Positions 35,901 to 45,000 of a stretch of DNA of 64,000 bases are shown piece by piece. Position numbers and translations under genes: made by a program. The DNA comes from Atriophallophorus winterbourni (taxonomy: Eukaryota > Platyhelminthes > Trematoda > Plagiorchiida > Microphallidae), in the NCBI GenBank assembly GCA_013407085.1, contig JACCGJ010025938.1:62001-126000 (forward strand). The letters run 5' to 3'. Under the pieces are notes generated by a model. It searched no databases and was not told the DNA's origin. It saw only the letters and a program-made list of their open reading frames with translations. How positions within the stretch are numbered: the first letter of the stretch is position 1; each line of letters opens with the position of its first letter.

Positions 35901-36335
35901 CAGCAGCGCACAAGGCAGGCAGATTCCGGTACGTTTGAGATGTGTCCGAAATATCATCCATCATCCAATCACAAATGGTGTATCATAACACGAAATAAAA
36001 TCCCTCGATAGTGCTGTGGTGTTGGAATATCGACCGCTTATTTGATTTTATGGTTGCCTTGGCTCGACCTAACTGACAATCGTTAAAAAATGAGCTGCCG
36101 TTCTCCGTAATTTACTCTAGTGGCACTCAACGAATTAGTCATTGGATACGCTGTAAAATATAAGTCTCGGGTTAAAGTAGCATGTAAAAACCGATGAAAC
36201 TAGCCACCTTACGACTGTTAGACGATGGGCAATGGATTAATGCTCGTGTTTGAGTCACATGGGTACGCATTTCTAAAGGGCTCCAATGAAGGCGAAAACA
36301 GGCTAGTTATCTGAAGAGTATGGGTGTAGGTATGA
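35901..36335 (+). other. Unannotated segment
   Basis: Nothing recognised. Confidence 0.4.
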
Positions 36336-36339
36336 AGAC

Positions 36340-36500
36340 GAGAGCTTAATTGCAGGTGAAGTGCTTCACTGTCATAGAATGCACGAGAGCTAATATAATA
36401 CCAGGTTTCGCAAGCTTAGACAGATCCAGTAGTAGTGGCATTGAGAATCCAGCCTGTGCGGATGCACAGGCAACGCAACGCAGAAGTACTGCGAGGGCAA
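36340..36500 (-). repeat. SX SINE, diverged
   Basis: Antisense, with GTCATAGAATGCACG and AGCTTAGACAGAT blocks and a worn 5' half. Confidence 0.5.
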
Positions 36501-36878
36501 CATGGTACTGATATGTATGTACCAGGTTCATGATTAGAAAAATGAATAATTGAACCGGTCAGTGGTGTACACGGTGTAACTCTATCGTTTTTGCAAATTA
36601 AGTAATGGTAAAACGACACACCGCAATCGATATGCAAATCGACTGTGGCTATGTAAGAGTAAATTCTCCTTGTATTATGCACAAGATAAAAACAGAATAC
36701 ATTTAAAGTAATCAACGCTACGAATATCTTTTACATACGCGATATTAGGCCATATTTCCGTGGTTTTCGTACCTTACGCTCTAAACGCAGGAAAACGTCC
36801 TTTAACTGATTTCTTGCTTTGAAGTGTCGGCGCCTTACGTTGAACAAGTAAACGCCTATCCGCATACAATATTCTGTC

Positions 36879-36914
36879 ATGGCAGAGACTGTGTCGGCCG
36901 CAGAACGCTCTCAG
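36879..36914 (+). CDS. Possible first coding exon (very tentative)
   Basis: ATG frame MAETVSAAERSQ ends exactly before CAG|GTGAGT, a strong splice donor consensus. No downstream exon was found on this strand within the window, and I do not recognise the peptide. It could be a chance combination; the frame otherwise reads on to 37097 without homology. Confidence 0.2.
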
Positions 36915-37003
36915 GTGAGTTCTAAAACACCGTCAGCTAGAGGCGTACCGCGACTGCTATCTTTGTTTACTTTAGAATTGCATTCGATTCAAAATATTCA
37001 GTT

Positions 37004-37091
37004 GCATGCTTTTCCGTCATTCACACCCCACGACCCGTTTCGTGCTGTTTGCACTCATCAGGTAGGGACAGTAAGATCAGGATCCGCATGC
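37004..37091 (-). ncRNA. Hammerhead ribozyme (type I, minimal helix III)
   Basis: On the - strand the catalytic core is complete: CTGATGA (37064-37058), helix II GTGC-AAACA-GCAC (37057-37045), GAAAC (37044-37040), then GGGTC before the predicted cleavage site between 37032 and 37031. Helix I is CCCTAC (37069-37064 side) with GTGGGG (37031-37026), six pairs including one G-U. Outer arms GCATGC at 37091-37086 and 37009-37004 can pair. Helix III is very short (AC..GU with a 2-nt loop), as known for hammerheads of Penelope-like elements and retrozymes. It lies about 1.6 kb beyond the SF3A2 stop codon, on the same strand. Confidence 0.8.
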
Positions 37092-37154
37092 GCTTGAAAC
37101 AGTGGAAGAATTTATATCATTTAATTATTTTGTGACTTATTTTACAAACATGTC

Positions 37155-37382
37155 CGGTAAATGTATGTATGTATGGTATGAAAGCACAAGCCTGATCCAG
37201 GAAAAGTGCCGTACAGTCATGCACTGTACGTGGGCTTAGATACTGTCAGGTTGCCCAGGCCTAGACAGATGCGAAAAATAAAATAGAAATGGTAGTGAGA
37301 CTCCAGCGTGTTTCAGCATGCAGCTCACTACCAGTGGTCAATCAATTTAGCAAGGTGTTAGCCACACACGGTAAATGTATGT
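37155..37382 (-). repeat. SX SINE with 14-bp target-site duplication
   Basis: SX (37169-37368) between direct repeats CGGTAAATGTATGT at 37155-37168 and 37369-37382. Confidence 0.93.
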
Positions 37383-37384
37383 GA

Positions 37385-38164
37385 AAGTATTTCGGGTAAT
37401 GCATTTATGCAGTTCTGATTGTGTTGGGTTGGACCATAGCCAGTCAGCCGATAGTATCGGAAAATTTTATAATTGACGACATAATCGAGGAATCTAATGC
37501 AGACCAATCGACACTCAGAATTCCGATAGACTGTGATAGGAAGCTTTTTGGTTTAGGCACACTTCGGATTCCCAAGTTAATTTGTTAAGGCTACGTAGTA
37601 TGCTGCAGTATTTTGGAATGTCCTCTGTGCGTTGAATGTCGCTAGACAATATAGATCCGCCATAATATGCACTAATTGTCAACAATTAGGAAATTTTGAC
37701 GGTGGACGGATTCGTCTACTTGGTTAGTTGTAAGGCGTTAAATACCTTGAAGAAACGACAGTTTACTGTAACTTGCGTCATCTATGGCAGCAGAGGTGTC
37801 GTGAAACTGAAGCGTCTTATACGGGTGAGAAATGTAGAGGAAAAGTGGAAATAAGACATCTGCAGGTTCTTGACAGTCACTATCTTCACATCATTGCTGG
37901 TCCCGTTAGACACGTGACGCAACTGGTAGGGAAATTGATTTTTTAAAAACTCGTTAAAATGCATACATTCCGTTGTTTTGGTTATCGTTTCCGACCTCCA
38001 CTATTTACCCTTTTAGATTCGAATGGCGTTGCTATAAGAGTGACCATATTCCGATTAAGCTCAGGCACTTGAAGATCTTGATAGCTGTGGTTTGGGCGAC
38101 GCAACTCCGTTGTCTGGGTCCGCGCGATCAGAAATCGCGGAGATATGACCCATAATCGAGTTCA
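37385..38164 (+). other. Mostly unassigned; possible worn LINE RT
   Basis: The stretch near 37700-37800 vaguely resembles the FTYLGS region of FN-LINE RT on the + strand, which would fit the group I 3' UTR that follows. No continuous frame. Confidence 0.35.
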
Positions 38165-38409
38165 GTGGTAATCTCGTAGGCATCTTTTTGAAGTGTTGAA
38201 ATCTTGTATGTGGTCGAGTGGAGTAGTATGGAAAGCTTCCTGTGATGCATAGCAGTAAAAGCAGTCATACTAATATCCCTCTTTACGTTTACAAGGCATT
38301 GCGCATTCGAAGTGTAGGCAATGCATCCCGCATTTTGTTTTTATTTCTAAAGATCTTGTAACTTAGCAATTCCACTCTTCTCAGCCGTTGAGGATTTTAT
38401 TCTCATGGG
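38165..38409 (+). mobile_element. FN-LINE group I 3' UTR
   Basis: Matches 48325-48560 in order (CTTGTATGTxGTC, GATGCAT, ATTCGAxGTGTAGGCA, GGATTTTAxT). It is cut by the SX copy next to it. Confidence 0.65.
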
Positions 38410-38521
38410 TGTAGTATGGTATGGTATGAAAGCACAAGCCTGATCCAGGCAAAGTGCCGTACAGTCAGAGACTGCACGTGGGCTAAGATACTGTCAGGTT
38501 TCCCAGGCCTAGACAGATGCG
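38410..38521 (-). repeat. SX SINE, 5'-truncated copy
   Basis: Only the 3' half, antisense, with GTATGGTATGG tail units. Its flanks form a 10-bp inverted repeat (TTCTCATGGG 38400-38409, CCCATGAGAA 38529-38538) instead of a direct repeat. Confidence 0.8.
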
Positions 38522-38684
38522 GATGAATCCCATGAGAACATGAAGAGCACTGTATTTCAAGGCTTTCTAGACTATTGACTATAGACATACTGACACCCGT
38601 ACCCGTTCTCATACGCTTGTGATAAAAAAACGGAATGACGATTGATTACTTTATAACAAATGCGCCACATAAAAAATGAGTTAA

Positions 38685-39077
38685 CTAGACATTTGCAGGT
38701 GGCGGTGGAGGGGGAGAAAGGTTGGGTGTGGAGTCTACCAGACTAGCTGGTGGTGGCGGAGGAGGCGGGGGTGCCGGAAAATTCCCCCCTGCGTGTGGTG
38801 GGGGCGGTGGAGGGGGTAAGTTTCCCGTTGCGCTTGTGGCCTTGACTGTGATCGGGGGAGGTGGCGGCGGTGGTGGTGGCATAACTGCCGTAGACTGTAC
38901 CCCGAGAAAATAGTTCGGTGTCGGTAAACCCAGCATCTGCGGTGGAGGTGGGGGTGGTGGAGGAGGAGGCGGGGGCAGCTGCAATTGAAGTTGTGCGTGT
39001 TGAGCGCGCGCTTTCTGTATCTCCAAATCTCGCAGTATGGCCGCGGAAGACAACTGACTATCCAGCTTGAAGGCGAA
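38685..39077 (-). CDS. SF3A2: SF3A2 coding exon 4, proline-rich tail
   Basis: 393 nt with stop TAG. Starts FAFKLDSQLSS (equivalent to the FHFKM region of other SF3A2), then a short helical Q/L-rich stretch and five proline runs separated by short linkers. The CCACCG/CCCCCT-type coding gives long G-rich runs on the + strand. Confidence 0.93.
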   Translation of the reverse strand, partial: FAFKLDSQLSSAAILRDLEIQKARAQHAQLQLQLPPPPPPPPPPPPQMLGLPTPNYFLGVQSTAVMPPPPPPPPPITVKATSATGNLPPPPPPPHAGGNFPAPPPPPPPPASLVDSTPNLSPPPPPPANV

Positions 39078-42000
39078 CTGTCGAAACGAATGAGAGTCAA
39101 GAAAGAGCCTAGTGGTGGTACGGTAGTGTAATACGAAGTAAAATGGATTGCCAAGCTTTAGGACATGCAATCCATTACCATACTTTTTTATTAAATATTA
39201 ATCCAAAACAATAAATCGAAAGGGTGAAACGAGTTTTTGGGCTAAAGCTTGAAGGATCGCAATGAGCAGTACTATTCGAATCATTGTTGTGAGCTCAGTC
39301 AAAAACTAATTTTATTATCGCCAAAATCGGCAATACGTCATGCGCCGAAATAGATGGGAAAGATAACATATATATTCACAAGCGTTGATCACGATTGATG
39401 AGTTGGTACCAGCTAGCTTAGCAAAAGCTGTAAATTACCCGAGAAACTATGCTGCTGAAAGTGTACATCATATAAAGAACATGAAATAGGCATCAGATGA
39501 ATTGTTTTTCACATTCTAACTGAGTACAATGTGATGCTTTTCGTTTGTTTCTTGAAAACTGGCTTGAGGATAAAAAGTTTCGAGACCTATGCAAATTTGG
39601 CGAGTACCTTTTGTGGTTGTCATTGGTTAGTCATACGCTCATATAACATAGCAACATTATTGGTAGTGGAAATTAAGAGGTTACAACACAGTCTGTACAA
39701 AATATGTACAACTGCAGTTACGCTGTTGGAAGATGATAAGGGTCAAGAAAATTGACCAGCTAGATCGGTGAGAGAAAAATAAATTAGACTACACTGCACA
39801 AAATTGACTAACTTGAAGATAAAACTGTTTCACCACCGGATTCCAGTAGGTCCAGAGTTTTTTCGGGTCCTTGTCCACTTCCCTGCTAGGGATTTTAAAA
39901 GCAATGGTCTCATAAGGTTCCGCAGCAAACAGCAAATACTGCCAACGACGATCTGGCGGTTCGACGCGCTGTTCATATGCAGACATAAAACGATGTCTCG
40001 GAACAATTCTTTCGATTTCCGCTATCTCAGGATAATCGATCTGGAACAACATCGATTGTTGTCCTGTATCAGGATCCTTTTGTTTGGTAACCTAGAAAAT
40101 AAGAAAACATATTGAACTGATATATTTTTGGTGCATACATTATCATTTCTTACACACTACTACCCGTTTCAACTGATGTTAATGAAAGTCTGATTGGATA
40201 ATTATGTGTGATTTCAAGTTGGCGTGAATAATACATTGCAACTAAGAATCAGCTCTATTCGTGTGAGTACGATGGAACAATCGATCTGAACATATGCTGT
40301 TTGCTCCGTTTGACAAGTTTGCTTCAAAATAAATCAGAATTTTGTTCAATAAGTTTTTCCTTTGATCTGCTATCTAGATTTTTAACTATATATCATGGAT
40401 GTGGAATAGTGCAGCACTTCTGTGCTGTTTGGCTAACACTGTGCTAAATCGATTCGTTATCGGTACTGAACTGTATGCGAAAACAAGTCGAAGTCTCGCT
40501 GTTATTTCATTTTCATTTCTTATAAATGTCTAGGCCTGGTCAACCCGAAAGTATCTTAGCCAACATACGATCTATGACTGTGCGGCGAATTTTCTCGATT
40601 AAGTTTGTGATATTTCAACATATCATAACCTCCTACACGAGCATCGAAAAGGAAGTGACGTTACCATTTATTCGTGTGATACCGCATGAACAGGTTATAG
40701 AACGTGAATGAGACACACCCTGTAGTTGAATCAGAACACTGGCTACGTGGCACAGAATGTATTGGGGCGCGTAATGCATACGTAATCGTCAAAAGAAAAA
40801 AGGGGATTGGTTGAAGTTGGTACAAATTTAACGAATGATGACTTTGTTCAAGAAGTGTTCAATAATCATAGCCATTGGTAATCAACATCATTATGGACAG
40901 CATTACACCGGTACGGTATGGTATGAAAGCACAAGCCTGATCCAGGCAAAGTGCCGCACAGTCAGAGAATGCACGTGGGCTAAGATACTGTCAAGTTGCC
41001 CAGGCCTAGACAGATATGAGGGGGTAAATGGTAGTGAGACTCCAGCGTGTTTCAGCATACAGCTCAATACCGGTGGCCAATCAATTTAGCACGATGTTAG
41101 CATTACACAGGTAACACTGAGATACAACCATGGCATAATAGAAAGTCTAAAAAGATGGGAAAGGGTGGGACCTAAAAAGTCACCGAACCTAGAAAAAATT
41201 AGCTACAGACACGCTAAGATGAGATGCCTACAACTGGAATCAAACATGAATTCAAGCAAGTGTTGTGAAGGCATAGAGTGATATCGGCTCAACAGTTTCC
41301 TTGCGGCTTTCGCTGTCACGGATCATAACATCCTTTTCTCGCCACTTAACTTGACAACATACAAGCAAACATCCACAACAAACCGCCACTGAATACGATT
41401 TTGAATCACATTACTGCGAATTCTAATCACTTGGACCCAACTTGGGATAACTTGAGCTAGTTTGACAGTCAAAGCTTTAATATGCTTGAGCCAAGCCAGC
41501 CAGAAAAACCTGTTCAACGCCAAAGCTGGCCTAAGTTAAGAAAGTTTTAGAAAAGACAGCTAAAATCTCCTAATTTAAACACACGTTGCTATTAATGCAA
41601 CTACCTAAATAAGTAAAACAGTCTATATGTGCAAGTTCCTTATTGTTGAGGCTTAGTGTCGATTTGCTCGGGTCAATATCCTGTAACAGAACTTTGCACT
41701 TGGAAGCTGCAAATCGCATATCGGAGGAAGATATGATACTACAAAGTCGGTCTAATGAAGTTTGAGAATCAGTATCAGAATCGAAAAGGAAAATTACGTC
41801 ATCGGAATAATCTAAATCAAAAAGTTGCTTATCGCAGCCTATCTAAATGCTCGATGTGGGTAAGCTTGCATTGTATGCATCCATTCCAGTGTCAATTGCA
41901 TAATTGAACAAAAATAAAGAAATCAACACCCTTAACGAGCAACACTAACCGTGGAAAAGTTGGCCGACAAGCTATTGTACATCCTAACACGTCCAGAATT

Positions 42001-45000
42001 ATAGAAATACAGCGCACAAAATATGTTCACGTTGTGGGACACTTGTGTAATAAGGTATCAAATAATGGCGTCCTGGCGATCGAATCAAAAGGTTGTCACA
42101 GCCGGGGGTGGTAGTAGGAATGAGCCACCTACTATCTATAAAATGCTCCCACGTGGCGTGCGTCTCAAATAGCCTCTGACAACCAAGTCCAACTCCTGGC
42201 CTGCACGAGTGGCTTTCACAAGCCCGGCGGAACTGCTCTTACTGACAGGAGAAGGGGCGAAGGCGGGTGACTGGCGCCATAAAACCAGTTAGCTCCGGGC
42301 AGATGGAGCTCGTCAGCTACTGGCAATCCATCTAGGGGAAGGAAAACCCTGACTCCAAACCCCCACTGCCTTGTGGGTCACCCGATTGCGGGAAAGGCTT
42401 CGGGAGAAAACCCCGAGGAAAAATCCGGAGAGAAGCCCCGTAGGTAGATAACTAGCGCACAGCGCGTTTATCTGCCAACTCCCTGCTACCTTGTAGGTTG
42501 CACTTGGCTGTGCAAAGGCTAAAGAGGTGTACTCGAACAAACACCAAGTGGTGCTGGGGACATCACTTGTAGGCTATCCCCAAGAAAATTCATGATGATG
42601 TCTCAATCCGAGACATCAATGAAGCCGGCTAATTCACCCGTGGAGCCTGCCGCACAAAAGTAAAAGTAAAGTAAGTAATCAAAAGGATCCTTAAAATAAA
42701 GGAAGAGCGCTACTATGGATAGCATATATGTATGTAGCATATGTATGTTCTGTCTAGGCCTGGGCAACCTGACAGTATCTTAGCCCACGTGCAGTCCTCG
42801 ACTGTGCGGCACTTTGCCTGGATCAGGCTTGTGATTTCATACATACATACATACATACATGATAATGTTCAAGAGCTTGCTGAAGAGTGAATATGCGAGC
42901 GACACATCCTCTACCGAGACGAAATACTGCTTGTTGTTAACGAACTTAGGATTCCCTATGTAACGTTGAAGCAAGAAGTCGAGTAATTGCGGGGTTTCGG
43001 ATCGGCAAGGTTTCCAACGACTAGGTTGTACATCCGACCTTTAGTATGGAGTATTTATGAATGTATGGAATCAAAAGCCTGATTCAGAAAAATTGCCGCA
43101 CAGTCAAAAACTGCAAGCGGGTTAAGATATTGTCAGGTTACCCTGGCCTAGACAAATATGGAAAAAGAAAATAATAATGGCAGTGAGACTCCCGCATGTT
43201 TTCGCATGCAGCTCATTAATGGTGGCAAATCAATTTAGCAATGTTAGCTGCACAGCACAGAAGTGCTGCACGATTGCACATCCGTGCAATAGTGAAGTGA
43301 AGCGAAACATTGCGACGTCGCAATAAATGGCGAAGGTTAGCAAACGTTGCACCTGTTTTGCGTAAACACTGTGAGATCCTAGCCTCAACTAACTCACCAG
43401 CAGAGATACAACTGACGAGGTAAACCAAGCTAAAAACGATTGCTCTATTTACATCACATATAGTGATATTTTAGTGAGATTCGCTCCAGTTTTGGAAATT
43501 TAACAATTGGTAGGTGCAAAGTATGTGACATCTTAAAGCCTTAAATACTGTGTATATAAAAACAGTGAGACCGCTGGTAAAGTGATCTTTTGCTTTATAA
43601 GTTCAAAAGCTAGAGGGTCACAGAGTTAGAACATCTACAAAAGACAACATTTAATAGTTCAGACGTGCATATAGCTGCTTCATATCGCTTGGCACTTTGT
43701 CTGATGATTATGTTGTATATAGCTGTACATGCGTTGTGATTGCACGTGAAATCAAAAATGAAATCGTTTCCTATATACATGTTCTAGCCAGTCAACGTAG
43801 CAAACCAATATTAACGAAAGAAAGTAAGAAACAGAAAATGACGTAAGCTTACCTTATAACCTGGTCTACCGATCTTGACAAATTTCTTGGGTTCAATCTT
43901 CACCTTTTCAGGTTGCAATGTAGCGGGTGCTTCACGAGCTTGTTCAGCAGCACGCCTCTGAAGATTGTACTGATGTTTCTTGCCTATTCGATAGATTTAA
44001 GAAACGGAAGGCTTAATAATCGCTAAGCGCGCCCATATTATGTTTCAAATAATGTTCACATATGGTGACTGCAAAAATGAGCAAGCCTAGCTTCTCAATG
44101 CAAGGTGGGCTTATACTTATATACTCAGTGTATGGTATAAATCCATAAAAAATTCGTCCGAAACCGCTTGCGGAATATGGGTGTGGGGTGTGAGTAACAC
44201 AATGCAACAAGTCAAATTCGGTATCGCTGATATGTTACAAAAAGCGAAAAATAGCATTACAGCTGTTTTTGCTTAAAGTCAGATTTTTATTAATAAGTAG
44301 TATATGACGTTCGAAAAGCAGGACAGAAGCACACGACCGGTTTCGCGGTTATTGCCGCTCATCAGGTGTGCGTATCCGTGGCCTGACATTCGAACGCCGT
44401 TCTGACTTTGTGCTAAATCCATTTATTTGCGAAATCGAGGATAAATCCTCATTTGCAAATTGAAATTTAGCTTTTATGTGGGGACTAATCTAAGTCCCAC
44501 AGTTGGTGCAATGTAGCACCGGTAACTGTTTGGAATATTTATGCAACATTCCAATAACAGCATGATTGTAGTTTTTGCTTAAAGTCAGATTTTTATTAAT
44601 AAGTAGTATATGACGTTCGAAAAGCAGGACAGAAGCACACGACCGGTTTCGCGGTTATTGCCGCTCATCAGCATTACAGCTGTCCTTGGGATGCTCAGCC
44701 ATAATCACTCGTCAATATAACGGGGTTAAAATGCGTAACATCCAGATAAAACGGGTGTGTATACAGTAGCTGTATCATGAAATTAGTTAAAATGGTTTGC
44801 GTTGCCTGAGGCTGCATGTTGCTTGTGACAGTAGCAGGTAGTTCAGGAATAAAATTAACGCGAATTCTAATAATGATTCTTTGGGAATTTTAGAATGCAC
44901 CTCACTATGTATGGTATGAGAACACAAGCCTGATCCATGCAAAGTGCCGCACAGTCAGAGACTGCACGTGGGCTAAGATACTGTCAGGTTGCCCAGGCCT

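Larger units (their letters stand above)
44254..44683 (-). mobile_element. HZ: small retroelement with tandem hammerhead ribozymes and 13-bp target-site duplication
   Basis: Direct repeats GCATTACAGCTGT at 44254-44266 and 44671-44683 bound a 404-bp insertion. On the - strand it holds a hammerhead core cut at its 5' end (44671-44615), a body, then a complete hammerhead (44395-44309) and a short 3' part ending AAGCAAAAA. The shared segment repeats with a 306-bp period, so this is about 1.3 units of a tandem array. There is no open frame, RT or LTR. This matches the layout of animal retrozymes and of Penelope-like element ends, both known to carry type I hammerheads with tiny helix III. Lies in SF3A2 intron 1, sense strand. 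Confidence 0.85.

Noticed and set aside
38722..38913. Glycine-rich + strand frame across the SF3A2 last exon
   Set aside because: It is the complement of the proline-rich tail of SF3A2; the - strand frame fits the conserved protein and the splice phases.
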